Origin: Chrysoperla carnea
Lineage: Eukaryota; Arthropoda; Insecta; Neuroptera; Chrysopidae
Assembly (NCBI RefSeq): GCF_905475395.1
Contig: NC_058338.1
Location: forward strand, 6,152,935 to 6,216,934
DNA: 64,000 nt
Reading direction: 5' to 3'
Shown piece by piece: positions 12,432 through 25,132 of the stretch. The stretch's first letter is position 1. Each line of letters opens with the position of its first letter. The position numbers and the translations under genes were made by a program. The notes under the pieces are model-generated. The model saw only the letters and a list, made by a program, of their open reading frames with translations, did no database searches and had not been told where the DNA came from.

Positions 12432-13464
12432 TTATTTTGTTTATCAAAATTGGATAAAATTTCGATGTGATAGAGCAAAATTAAATATTTTGAATTTTGA
12501 TGACGTCATCAAGTTCAAAAATTCGATTTTTTTAATAACACAGGTAATTATGATCCGATCTTATTGGAATTTTTTTTAAAACCCACTAATTTTGGGTCAT
12601 TCTTTTCAGCTGTGATGTCAATTTTTCGCTAGTTATCACTTATGTGCTTAATTTCGGGACCAGACCTCCACATTCTTGAAACCTATTAGTCCTAGGTTAA
12701 TTTTGACCACAAATTTGAAAAGTATGATCCAAATTTAGTAGGATTACATACTTTGTTGATCAAAATTGGATAAAATTTCGATGTAATAGAGCAAAATTAA
12801 ATTTTTTGAATTTTGATGACGTCATCAAGTTCAAAAATTCGATTTTTATAATAACACAGGCAATTTTGATCCGATCTTATTGGAATTTTTTTTGAACCCA
12901 CTAATTTTGGGTCATTCTTTTCAGCTGTGATGTCAGTTTTTCGCTAGTTATCACTTATGTGCTTAATTCCGGGACCAGACCTCCACATTCTTGAAATCTA
13001 ATAGAGCTAGGTTAATTTTAACCACAAATTTGAAAAGTATGGCACAAATTTAGTAGAATTACATACTTTGTTGATCAAAATTGGATAAAATTTCGATGTA
13101 ATAGAGCAAAATTAAATTTTTTGAATTTTGATGACGTCATCAAGTTCAAAAATTCGATTTTTATTATAACACAGGCAATTTTGATCCGATCTTATTGGAA
13201 TTTTTTTTGAAACCCACTAATTTTGGGTCATTCTTTTCAGCTGTGATGTCAGTTTTTCGCTAGTTATCACTTATGTGCTTAATTCCGGGACCAGACCTCC
13301 ACATTCTTGAAATCTAATAGAGCTAGGTTAATTTTAACCACAAATTTGAAAAGTATGGCACAAATTTAGTAGAATTACATACTTTGTTGATCAAAATTGG
13401 ATAAAATTTCGATGTAATAGAGCAAAATTAAATATTTTTAATTTTGATGACGTCATCAAGTTCA
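12432..13464. repeat. F4 tandem array, ~316 bp units with CRE palindromes
   Basis: Three full units plus part of a fourth; TGGATAAAAT recurs at 12451, 12767, 13082 and 13398. Every unit carries the 16-base perfect palindrome TTGATGACGTCATCAA, whose core TGACGTCA is a consensus CRE (12501, 12817, 13132, 13448). There is no coding potential. The last two complete units are almost identical, which suggests recent amplification. Confidence 0.9.
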
Positions 13465-14009
13465 AAAGTTCTTTTAAGTCCTAATATATTCATCAAATCA
13501 TGGAAATATCTTTGAAGCAATCAACTACAATCAACTTAAATTATTTATTTTCAAATAAGTCGTTGTTTATGCATACAGAAAGGTTTATAAATAGTGATTT
13601 TTCAAAATAATTATATGAATAGAATAAAATTAATTAGATAGAATCATAAATTTTCATTTGAAGTTGAAGTTGAATACAGTAGTAAGTCAGTCAGTCAGTA
13701 CATTACTTACATATAACAAACAATTATTATCGTAATATCATTGAATATTTAAAATATTATTTGTTATTATTAAAATGACAAAAATAGAACTAGAAAATAT
13801 AATAAATCAATAATAAAATATAAAAGTCTTCTTTATTCTTCATATTCTAAGTTATATGTAATCATGTATAATGTTGGACTTGAATTTTATTTATTTATTT
13901 TAACGAAATATTATTACATACCTGCTAATATTAAATCAACGGTTTTACATTTTAAATGATACAACTTTCAACTTAACGACGTTCGTTTTCTCATTACTTT
14001 TTTTTCAAG

Positions 14010-14540
14010 GAACCCCTTAAAAGAATTCCAAAAAATCGAAAAAATTTTTTTGTCTCCAATTTCGATAAAACTCAGTTTATAAGGTAATTTTGACCCAAAA
14101 ATTACAAAAATCGGATGCATTTGTTGATTGGTCGAATATTTTTTGAGATACGGACTAAAATGAATCCAAATATTGCGATATCTCTGAAACTATGCATCCA
14201 ATGATTAAATTAACCTGATTTTTATACTTTTTGGGTCAAAATTACCCCATCTACCGAGTTTCATCAAATTCCAAAACAAAAATTTTTTCCCGTTTTTCTC
14301 GATTTTTTCAAAGGGGTACCCCTTGAAAAAATTTCAAAAAATCGAAAAAAATTTGTTGTCTCCAATTTCGATAAAACTCAGTTTATAAGGTAATTTTGAC
14401 CCAAAAAGTACAAAAATCGTGTGCATTTGTTGACTGGTCGAATAGTTTTTGAGATATGGACTAAAATCGATCCAAATATTGCGATATTTCAGAAACTCTA
14501 CCCACCCGCTTCGCTGGGCAATTACAATTTTAAATATGGT
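14010..14540. repeat. Imperfect ~310 bp tandem repeat with internal inversions
   Basis: The block from CCCCTTRAAAR to AGTTTATAAGGTAATTTTGACCC occurs at about 14012 and 14322. Between them part of the unit appears inverted (TTTTTGGGTCAAAATTACC). It ends in CCCACCCGCTTCGCTGGGC, a motif seen at one end of many arthropod interspersed repeats. A related fragment lies at about 41459-41530. Confidence 0.7.
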
Positions 14541-14905
14541 AATATTTTATTGAACAAACTATACAACACTCATTCAAATAAAATACATATTTCATAAAAA
14601 AGCTATTTAATTTGAGTTTAATCTAAGTTCTATCATTTTAAATGGAAAACCCTTTACTAATGCTAATCTAATAAGTGTATCGTAGTCAGTCATTCATAAT
14701 ACTTCATAGAAATAGTCTTCATACGTTTTATACTTAGACTTTAATTCAATGTCCATTAAATTTGCTTTGTATACTATACGGTGCCTTACTACTTATTTAT
14801 ACTTATATCAACTTAAAACACGGTATGTTACAGGATGTTCCAAAAATCAAGTAGTTACGAGGATAAAATTTTAAAATTTATTTCTTAAGATTTTAAGAGA
14901 TTTAC

Positions 14906-15292
14906 TATTCGTTGTGTGCGTAGTCATGGTAGGGACAATAAAATCGATGCCAGCGCTTCCAGTGAAAAATTTTGGTGATAAAGGGGGCTGTTATGACTAA
15001 TTTGCAATTCTTTACATGTTAATGTTATAGAAAATGTCAAATTAAAATTATTGAAAAACACGAATTAATTAAACTTAATGCATTAAAAATTGTGAAAATA
15101 AGAAATCAAATTGCACATATATTATTTTTCAAATGTAAATTATCATAATTATTTATTTAAATTTGTGAGACAATAATATTTAATTTTCAATGTAAGTCAT
15201 AAATGCAATGCATACAATTGCAATCCATACAATTCTATAATTAAAGTAGGGTATCGTTACCATGGAAACGAAACTCGCGCACGGAGCGAATA
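14906..15292 (+). mobile_element. F2 MITE
   Basis: Complete element, TATTCG to CGAATA. The X-box-like site GTTACCATGGAAAC is at 15256-15269. Confidence 0.85.
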
Positions 15293-16439
15293 GGCTTTAT
15301 TGAATTTATATTCAAGTTAAGATAAGAATTCGTTAAGGTTGTTGCCTTGCTATGGGCATATCGACAGAAAATTCTTAATTTGTGTATACTTATTAGGAAT
15401 ATAATAATACATTAACCAAAAAAATTTGAAGTCGATTGACCGTCTCTAACTCGAGTTAAATACAATTAAAGTTCGGATAATTAACATGGAGAGCATAGGA
15501 AAGGTTGCGTTTTGTTGTGTTTTTAACAAGTTTTTTAATTCTAGAAAAAAAAACTAGATTTAAGATATTTTCAAAAAACTAACTGAACATTCATGAATTT
15601 GTGCATGTGAGTTTAAAAAAAAAAACAAAACTATTGACAGTTTCATTCTTGAGATATAATTACTCAAAGTTTGTTATAAGATTTGTTGACAGAAACAATT
15701 ATATTTAGAGTATAAGTAGTGAAAGAGAAATGTCTATTTTATACAGAATTACAGATGTTTATTATCATGCTTTTATCATACAGAATACCTTATATTCTAT
15801 AAATTCTTTAATCTGATTCTCTCTTCCATGACTATCCACAGTCTCATTACCAATATGTATGTATTGTATGGACCGATTTAACTTAAAATCTCTTTGACAG
15901 ATTTTGATGAAACTTTTTTTTTAAATCATTACGTTAATATTTAAATTGCACTATTTTCATACAGTATTATGCGTTGGTTCACGAGACAATCCTTTATAAT
16001 GTATTAAGAAATAATGATATTGAAGCGTCATGTTTATTTTTAATATGTGGAAAATAGATAATAATGATTTTCACTTAAATAGAAAATATATCACAGCACT
16101 AACGTTACGTTATAATGCGATACGATGCTTTTAGAAATGTGCTACACTATTGTTATATTGTTTAACAGACTGGAATACGATTTAATAATAATTAACCTGT
16201 ATACTATTTAAGAATTACTCATAATGGACTTTATAGGTTAGGTTATATTGGTTGTCCACGAAAGACACATTTAGGTCATAGGCCCATTGTGTTTTACCAC
16301 ATTTTCCGCTGATAATTTTGTTTATCAGCTTCTCAATTATTTAGAGAGACTGACTGCAGCTCCTTCATTAATTAATTCAATTAATGCTTTGTTGTGACGG
16401 CGAGAAAAGACTCCGTTACCCTAGACATACCGCGTACGG
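15293..16439. other. No gene seen
   Basis: AT-rich. Near 16228 a short TAGGTTAGGTT stretch and the following less AT-rich bases may be a further scrap of the non-LTR element. Confidence 0.5.
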
Positions 16440-16919
16440 ATTTGGTAACGCTTTAGTTACGCACCCGGGACACGGGAACATTCCAGGAATGGCACAATGC
16501 TGCCGGACACAAGCATCAATAAATATCCGGGAGTCCCATTTGCGAACTGCAAATTGCTCCTCAAAGAGGATATCTTAAAAAAGGCTAATCTTAGATGGAG
16601 GGCGGAACGTGCTTGTGATACTACAAGACAGATATGGTCTGAATACAATCTAAGGCGTTCCGAAGATCTTATATCACTTCCAAGGGCCTCTGTTCACAAA
16701 GTTGTTACGGCTATTAAAGGATACTGGTTGGTTTCTCTTTGACGACCTCTCCGACCTAAAGTCCGTCGGCGTCAAAAGTCTCCTAATGTTCCTAAACAGC
16801 TCCAAATGGTTCATGGAGTAGTGGCCGGGGATGGCCAACCCCTTTTCAGTACCACAACGGACTCTATAGTCTAAGTGTGTCCCAACCCAGGACAGCCACT
16901 CTAACCTAACCTAACCTAG
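16440..16919 (+). mobile_element. Non-LTR retrotransposon 3' fragment (same family)
   Basis: Plus-strand remnant containing [20 protein letters not shown] and [21 protein letters not shown], equivalent to the segment after the RNase H domain of the intronic copies. It ends in a CTAACC-repeat tail at about 16901-16918. An internal deletion removes the RNase H motif residues. A further deletion removes the CHCP zinc motif, so the sequence jumps from GYWLV to the terminal region. Confidence 0.75.
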
Positions 16920-17016
16920 TTACGTACAATATATTTCTCATATCATGTGTGAGACAAGAAGGTTAGAACACAGATCAGGAAAACTCCCTCTTTTTTTATT
17001 TGTTACTTAAAAACTG

Positions 17017-17662
17017 TTAAGGATGTATGAGCATGGTAGTGGGGGCACAAATTTAAAAATAGATATTTTCAATTTTGATGATAAATTTATGTTATTACTT
17101 GACGATATAAGACGAAAAGTAAGAATAAAATTTTTCGATATCTGGCTTAATTTTCAAAATATCGAAAATTGAAAATTTCGTTTAATTATTTAGCTTTCAA
17201 TATTTCGAAAACCAAGACACATATCGAAAAATTTTATTCTTATTTTTCGTCTACATTCATGAAGTTATAACAAAATTCATCATCAAAGTTGAAAATAAGA
17301 TAAAAATAATTTCAACCCTTAATCTACCCTGCTCTTACATCCCTTATATGGACGGAGACACTTAGTTTTTTTCTTTTCTAATTCATTGCTAATATGTTTA
17401 CTTTCTATTAAAAAGTTTTTTTAAATTTGTTTTCATTCATTCCAAATGAAAATTATCAAAAACTTCCAAAATATGTAGTTTTTTGAGATTCCTCCATAAG
17501 AGCCAATGTATTTTATATCGATTTTTAATGACTTTTTTCTTAAAAATTTGCACGGATACCTAAGCTGAAATTTTAACCACATATTCTTTGAGTAAAAGAC
17601 TACCTACAAACACATTTTGAGCCTTTAAATCAAACATTGTTGTCATGCTCATACATCCTTAA
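17017..17662. mobile_element. F3 element, copy 3
   Basis: 646 bases, TTAA to TTAA, nearly identical to copies 1 and 2. It is inserted about 100 bases after the retrotransposon tail at 16919. Confidence 0.85.
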
Positions 17663-19386
17663 GTATTATAAAATGACATTTATTTGTGTACCACCTCAAT
17701 TCAAAAGTACTGACAATTATAGGTTAAAATTATAAGTTTAGCCTGACAACAAATCGAACTAAAAATATTTAAAATGTGAGCAATTCTTTTTGAATCAGTT
17801 TTATTGAATTGTATTGAATGTAATTGAATGTCATTTAATTGAATGTGATATATTTATTATGTTGTCGGTCGGTCAGTTGTCGATAAAAGTTGACGATTAT
17901 TGTCCATTAAATACTTTGTATATTATTGAATTTATTATGTTACATTATTGACTACACACTATACACTCACAAATCAATTAATACTTTCTCCTAAGTATAA
18001 CAACTCTATCAAATAGATACTTTTTTTTTATATATTTTTGAAATAATCAAAAGAAATAATAATAATAATGATAATAATAAGAAAGTTGATTAATTATTAT
18101 TTATTTATTTATTTCTATGATTGCATTAATTTTGATATATTTTATTGTTTATTTGTAATTTTTATTGAAAAAAAAATTATTTACAGCGTGTAACAGATTA
18201 AAACAATTCAACTGTACTTCAAAATTTATTGATTTGATTTACGTCTAACATCATAGTTACTTGTTTTGATAATAGAGTTTTTCTCTAAAATGGTTTTTAT
18301 CCATTTTAATTAAAATAGCAGAGATGTAGAATTTAAAAAGAATAAAACATTTTTAGAGATACTACACGCTTTTTTATACCCTGTATATATGTAATATATC
18401 AAGGCGTACCAAGTTTAGTCCCAAGTTTGGAATTCACCAAAAATTGTTCATAAAATCAGCAAATTAGCCCATTTCCGGTTGTTTGTCTGTCTATCTGTCT
18501 GTGAACACGATAACTCAAAAACGAAAAGATATATTAAGCTGATTTTTATAGCGTGATCAGGACGTGAAAAGTGAGGCTAAAATTCATAAATGAGCAAAAT
18601 AGGTTAATTGGGTCATGGGTCCGTTAGAGAAGAAAAATTTGAATGTAAAAAATGTTTCGTATAAAAAAATTAACAACTTTTGTTTGAAACATTTTTTCGT
18701 AAACGTCAATGTTTATTCTGCCAATATTTTTATTAGAAAAACAAAATAAAGCAATATGGCTTTTCATTTTAAAATCACGATTCACATTTGTTTATACTAA
18801 ATGATTTATAACCAATGTGATAAAATGCATAGCAAATATCTTTTATCTTAGTCCTACTTATTGCTGTCAGTTCGAAAAAATAAGCTCTGCACTTGCGCAT
18901 ATGACATGATGAAAAGGTCTATTCGATTACTGTTTCAAATTTCTAAAATAAATTCATTTTTAAGAAGAATTGATTGTTTGCATCATTTTGATGAAATCAT
19001 ATTTGAAATGACCGTTAGACATTTGTTCGTTCTATTTTTCTTGTTCGAGTGCATCAAAAAATTTGTACAAAAAACAAAAATAATTAGTATAATTTGTTGT
19101 TTTGTTACGGCTCACCGCTCGATAGATCTTCATTGACCTTCTTTCTTTTATTTATATAAAATTTAATATGTAATTCTGACTAACAAGCAGTGCAGTAAAC
19201 AAAACAAAAATCGATGTTTGTGGATAATTAGTTTTTGATATGTTTAGTCATAATCTGAAAGTTTATGTAACAACTAAAAAATTATAATTACGAGTGTTTT
19301 ATTAGTAGCATGCATGTTGTCATGAATTAAGAGAAGTACACGATACCTAGAGTTCAAAAATAGCATCTATCTCAGAGATTTTATTA
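17663..19386. other. No supported gene
   Basis: Simple ATT/AAT-rich stretches and an F1 fragment. A 91-codon frame at 18861-19136 has no recognised domain, and its first Met codon is not at its start. Confidence 0.5.
18371..18722 (-). repeat. F1 partial copy
   Basis: Minus orientation from TATACCCTGTATATATG to the TTTTTTCGTAAACGTCA block. The AACAAGTG end is missing, and the run is CTGT-like rather than CCGT. Confidence 0.65.
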
Positions 19387-19895
19387 ACCCCCGAACTAAA
19401 ACAAGGAGTGTTATAAGTTTAACAGTTATGTGTGTGTGTGTGTGTCTGTCTGCCTGTGGCATCGTAGCGCCCATGAAGGTTATAAAGAAGGAGAACGATC
19501 GCTACGTGTTAAAGCATTAGCGTCTGTCCCTGAAAATTTGTAGAATTTATAGTTCATTTTTCAGCCACCAGTCGAGCTGTCATCAAGAAGTAGTATCTGC
19601 GAAGTTAGCTGTTTATGAGTACAAGTAAATGAAGTTAGTTGCATAATGTACAAACTGATATATCATTTCAAATTAGCGCACAACAGCCCGCTTTTATTGA
19701 TACTACTTAGCGGTCGCAGCGCCTCATTTCTTTTATCCATATTTCGGGGACAATATTTTTTATAGCGATCGTTCTCCTTCTTATAACCTTCATGGTAGTG
19801 CCTAAAAAATGAACCGATTTTGATTTTTTTGGTTTTGTTTGAAATATAATTTAATGGAGAGTCTTCTTAGCTACGGTAAAGTACGAAAAATTGGC
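19387..19895 (+). repeat. Same dispersed repeat, split by a nested MITE
   Basis: It starts AACCCCCGAACTAAAACAAG with a GTGT/CTGT run and continues after the insert with ATGAACCGATTTTGATTTTT and GGTTTTGTTTGAAATATAAT. Removing 19472-19802 restores the arrangement seen, inverted, at 6990-7142. Confidence 0.65.
19472..19794. mobile_element. Nested MITE with 32-base TIRs and 8-base target duplication
   Basis: The terminal inverted repeats begin CATGAAGGTTATAAAGAAGG and continue GAGAACGATCGC; they match almost perfectly at both ends. The 8-base flanks are GTAGCGCC (19464-19471) and GTAGTGCC (19795-19802), one mismatch. An 8-base duplication with CATGA ends suggests a P- or hAT-type non-autonomous element. 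The interior has no coding frame. Confidence 0.8.
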
Positions 19896-20324
19896 GATGA
19901 TTTTCCAAAGGTATCATTCATGAAAAAATTACCATGGAAATCAAAAATTCATGAACAATACGTATATTATACAAATTATAAAACTGAAATAGGCCAAGGG
20001 AAACATTTTTAAAGCTACGAAGTACTCGTGAATAATAAATTATTACCAATCAATAATTAAAAATCATCTTTTTATATTCAAATAACATAATAATGTATTC
20101 ATAGCAGATAAACGGAAATGTATGCATATACAACGTGTTCTTGAAAACTGGCAACATGACGCTTCAAACCAAATCAATTATTAAGGTGTTTGGAGACTCG
20201 CTTCCACGAAATTTAGTTTTGTTTAAATTTAAAATTTTCACCAATTTCAGAATAGTTTAATTTTTAAAACCATTGTTTTCCTAATACAAATCTAAAGAGG
20301 AAAATTCCATTGACCTTTTAATTT

Positions 20325-20512
20325 TTATAGTCTGTGAATATATATGAAATATATATCAAGGTATACTAATTTTAGTCTCAAGTTTAATAACAACTAATAA
20401 CAAAATTTTGGTATAGTTGTTCATAAAATTACCTAATTAATCCGTTTTCGATTGTATGTCTGTCTGTCTGTCAACACAATAACTAAAAAACAAAGAGATA
20501 CGTTCTGAAGGT
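20325..20512 (-). repeat. F1 fragment
   Basis: Diverged minus-strand fragment covering the GGTATA end through the CTGTCTGTCTGTC run. Confidence 0.5.
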
Positions 20513-20687
20513 ACTGATAAATACTAGTTTTGACCCCAGACCTATTTCACTGTGTAATTTCATCTAAAATTCATGTATGATATTTTGCTTTTTCGACAAG
20601 TAAAGAAGACACAGCATATTTGATATCACAAACATTCAATCTCAATGAAAAATCATCCCCACAGTGAAAAAATAAAATAATTTTTGA

Positions 20688-21058
20688 TATTCGTTGTGTG
20701 CGTAGTCATGGTAGGGACAATAAAATCGATACCAGCGCTTCCAGTGAAAAATTTTGGCGTTAAAGGGGGCTGTTATTACTAATTTGCAGTTCTTTACATG
20801 TTAATGTTATAGAAATGTCAAATTAAAATTATTGTAAAACACGAATTAATTAAACTGAATGCATTAAAAATTGTAAAAATAAGAAATCAAATTGCACAAA
20901 TATTATTTTTCAAATATAAATTATCATAATTATTTATTTAAATTTGTGAGACAAGAATATTAAATTTTCAATGTAAGGTATAAATGCAATCCATACAATT
21001 CTATAATTAAAGTAGTGTATCGTTACCATGGAAACGAAACTCACGCACGGAGCGAATA
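20688..21058 (+). mobile_element. F2 MITE
   Basis: Complete element. The X-box-like site GTTACCATGGAAAC is at 21022-21035. It is the left member of a second facing pair. Confidence 0.85.
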
Positions 21059-21501
21059 GTCAACATAAATTTAAAACACACACATTTTGTAAAATGTGCG
21101 TAGTAGTGTACCCTGGTATTAAATATTAAACTAATTTTGTTGTTGCTAGTTGAGTAATCCATTTTACTAATAATTAGATTATCTTTTCAGTAGTCAGATT
21201 GATCACTTTCCGTTCGAATTCATTTTTCGGTAAAACTTTCAACTTTTCTCATATATGCTGTGTATGTTATACACCACAAAGATATACAGGTTGTAATTTC
21301 AGAGCCTGTATATACAAGTATTTGATCAAAATTTTCAAAAGAAACAGTCAATTGTGTAAGGTCCTTCAAACTGACGTCAATTGTGTGAGTGACCGCGATA
21401 TTGTATTACACCTATTATTCTAGTATGAATATTTAACGTACATTTTTAAAATTCTACAAAATATAAAAATCAAATTTTTGTAGCCAAAAACTCAACCTTC
21501 C

Positions 21502-21892
21502 TATTCACTCCGTGCGTGAGTTTCGTTTCCATGGTAACGATACACTACTTTAATTATAGAATTGTATGGAGGCATATATAATTGTATGGATTGCATTTAA
21601 GACTTACATTGAAAATTTAATATTCTTGTCTCACAAATTTAAATAAATAATTATGATAATTTATATTTGAAAAATAATATTTGTGCAATTTGATTTCTTA
21701 TTTTCACAATTTTTAATGCATTTAGTTTAATTAATTCGTGTTTTACAATAATTTTAATTTGACATTTCTATAACATTAACATGTAAAGAACTGCAAATTA
21801 GTAATAACAGTCCCCTTTAACGCCAAAATTGTTCACTGGAAGCGCTGGCATCGATTTTATTGTCCCTACCATGACTACGCACACAACGAATA
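21502..21892 (-). mobile_element. F2 MITE, inverted partner
   Basis: Minus orientation, facing the copy at 20688-21058 across 443 bases. The site GTTTCCATGGTAAC is intact at 21525-21538. The CGAATA end here reads TATTCACTCCG. Confidence 0.85.
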
Positions 21893-24267
21893 ATGTTAAA
21901 GTTCAGTACAATCTTATATGTATCAATTTGGAAAAAATATGATAAATTATAGTACAAAAAATGGAAATTTTGAAAGTTTTTGTTTTTTTTCCTTTGTTAA
22001 TTGAATTTGTCACCGACAGGCGACGCACTATATATAGATAATATATTATTTAATAAGTCAATTGTTTTTCAGTAGACGCATATATTATTTTCTTAAAAGT
22101 TAAATTAAGTTAAAGCTCACAAATAAACATATCATTCACAACACGCAAAATGAAAATAGTATAAATTTAAATAAATAATAACCCTTTTGTTTTCATATCA
22201 TTCCTTGATTTAATATAATTTTAATAATAGAAATCAAAAAATAAAATTAAAATTCGTAAACTAGTCTAAATTATTATAAAAATATATTAATTAAATTTTA
22301 AAATAAATGCCATCTCAATGTTGTCTCAGATCTCACATATAAATAATATTGATTCTTGTGGGTGTATCTCACTAAGCTATAATGAACAGGTTGTATCTTT
22401 TATAATTGTATATAGAAAATAACAAAAATTTTCTTATCAGCAATGGTGAAAATAGATTATTACATGAATCTACCTTTTTGAGAAATAATTTCGATCCAAG
22501 TTGTTTTACGATAATTTCTCGGACTAAGTGTTTCATGATTTTTAGGTCAGCTTAGTAGGGAATAAAATATTTTTCATTCATACTAATTATTCATTTCTAG
22601 TAGTTTTTATCTGAACAATATATTATAATTACTATTCAACATCGTTGTTATTTCACATGTGACAACTTTTGTTCGAATTTGTTTAATCTTAAACCGTTCT
22701 TAAAATAAATTTAGGGTCCCCTAATAAGATGGAAGTGTTATGTATTTAAAATAAAACAATCATTTGAAATCGGAGAGTACAGTACGCCTTTACACTTATT
22801 TTTTTTGATTTCAATATTTCAAAGTAAAATGTATTTTTGTAGATGTAGATGGAAATAAAACAAAATAGAAGATGAAATAGAGAACGGTTTTTGTATTATT
22901 AGATTTAAATTTTTAATATATTTTTACATACAAATAAAAAGAGTGTTAACAGCATGGGATAGAGATAAGAAAATGGAATGAAAGACTAAAAGAATCGAAA
23001 ATATATATTTTGTTTTCAATTTTTTTTTAATCATGAAATAATTCTATGTTTCGAAGATATCTATTTTGAGCATTCATGAATTCATTTCGAATACCTGTAT
23101 GTATGTACAAAAGTATCTGCCATAACTTAAAAATCAAGGCCCTCGGTTTTTATTTTTTCTAGTATATAGCAATATCAAAAGTTTTTTTATTTTCAATACT
23201 TTGAAATATGAAATATTGATTGCTAGCTTGATACCGACCCGTTTCACTGAGCCCAAAAGTAAAAAAAAGTTCCCCAGGTTTTAGCTAATTTAAGGTGATT
23301 GTAAACCTTTAGTATTGTAAAAAAAGTTTTGGTTTATTGCACGGTACATACATATAAACCAAATACATGCTTTATAGTCAATTAATATGTTATTTTTAGC
23401 TTTACAATACCACACATCTACAAAAATATATAATATATTGTTTACATGTGCTGCTTATAAATTTGATAATATAGATATCTCTCTTCAATCATCAATACTC
23501 TAACTATAGTCGTCTCTGTTCATCAAATGAAGGATCTTCGATGAACTCATAATTAAATTAAAATTTTGTTTTTATATCATCGACAACCTTATATTTTTAT
23601 GGTATTATTATAAATTACAAGATTGTCTAAATATTTTAGATAGTTTTTTATCACACTCTTTAGATTTTTTGATATAGAAATATCCAATTGAAAAGAATAA
23701 CCTATATGATTCATCATTTTATGAGCGTTTCTTCATCTTAAATGCAATACATTGTATCTATTTCATATATTCAGAGTATTAAAAAGTTATTCATGAATGA
23801 CACTGTATATGACGGTACTAATCGTATGACCTTAAAATTGCGAAACATGTACATGTTTCGAACAGAAATTTAATTAAAATTTTATCAAAATTCAAATGTA
23901 AGCAAAAAAAATTTATACAGAAGTTGTTTGAAATTCAACTTTGACATAAGATTTTGATAGGAGTCAAAAAAAAATTAGGTTATCTTTATTCACTTCTAAA
24001 ATGCATTATATTGTACAGAGTGTTTTAGGAATAATGATCAACTATCAAAAAACTCTTCTTAACATTTTTATTTTCAAAAAAGCCATCTTTCTGAATATAA
24101 ACAGTTCTTCGAAACAATATCGATAATAAAAGGAAGTAAACAGTTTTGCCAATCATTTTAAAACCACATAATTAAAAACTATAAAGTTATTTTTCATTGA
24201 TATCAAATAAACAATAAGTAATTCTTACTATTTAGATAATATTACTAAATAAAATATAATATTAACA
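21893..24267. other. Mostly featureless
   Basis: Apart from the dispersed repeat at 23452-23720, only AT-rich sequence without coding signal. Confidence 0.6.
23452..23720. repeat. Dispersed repeat shared with 41566-41772
   Basis: It contains TTATAAATTTGATAATATAG, CTAACTATAGTCGTCTCTG, CAACCTTATATTTTTATGG and AACCTATATGATTCATC, all in the same order as at 41566-41772. Class unknown; no coding. Confidence 0.75.
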
Positions 24268-24922
24268 AGTGAAAACAAACAATTGACTGAGTTAATTGTT
24301 GAAATACCATGTATAGGCAGTGTTGATAACTTTGTCACATTTCACATACATACATATCTGACATATTTAACTGATATTCTCATATAATGCACAAGTGTTG
24401 ATGCGCAATCGTTTGTTTTTTTTAACGTCATGTAAATAACAAAAGATATTCACTTTGATATTCCTATATTAATACATACTATAAAATTTGTACCTAATTA
24501 ACGCCCTCGTGGGTAAACAGTGATGTTTACAAAAAAATGTTTCAAACAAAAGTTGTTTATTTTTTTGTAAGGAACATTTTTTACATTTAAACTTTTATTC
24601 TATCTCTAACGGTTTACAAGATGGGTACTACGGACCCATGACCCAATTGACCCATGTTGCTCATTTACGAACTTGACCTCACTTTTTACGTCCTAAGCAC
24701 GCTGTAAAAATTTCAGCTTGATATCTCTTTTCGTTTTTGAGTAATCGTGACCACAGACGGACGGCCGGACGGCCGGACGGACGGACAACCGGAAATGGAT
24801 TAATTAGGTGATTTTATGAACACCTATACCAATTTTTTTTTTGTGGCATCAATATTTTTAGGCGTTACAAACTTGGGACTAAACTTATAATACTATGTAT
24901 ATTTCATATATACATGGTATAA
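24268..24922 (+). repeat. F1 copy, longest in the window
   Basis: Complete from AACAAGTGAAAAC to ATACATGGTATAA, about 655 bases. It has an extra segment near 24390-24470 (ATCGTTTGTTTTTTTTAACG) that partly recurs in the copy at 44444. Confidence 0.85.
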
Positions 24923-25132
24923 TAAATATAATATAATATAATAAATAATAATAATAATAATTAGTCATCGCATCGCATCGATTGATTGTCTTTGTCTTGT
25001 ACTGATTGAGTACTAGTCCAAGCAAATAAGACATTTGGTTACTAAAATTTTAAGCAATGTTTCAACGCAAAATTGTATCACACCATCTTATTTTTATTTT
25101 GTGTTAGTGTTTAAAAGTTGAAGGGTATCAAT

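Noticed and set aside
12432-13464. Regular direct repeats as a possible CRISPR array
   Set aside because: Units of ~316 bases with no repeat/spacer alternation in an animal genome; this is a satellite-type array.
18861-19136. 91-codon plus-strand frame
   Set aside because: Low-complexity hydrophobic content, no recognised domain, and surrounded by F1 and other repeats.
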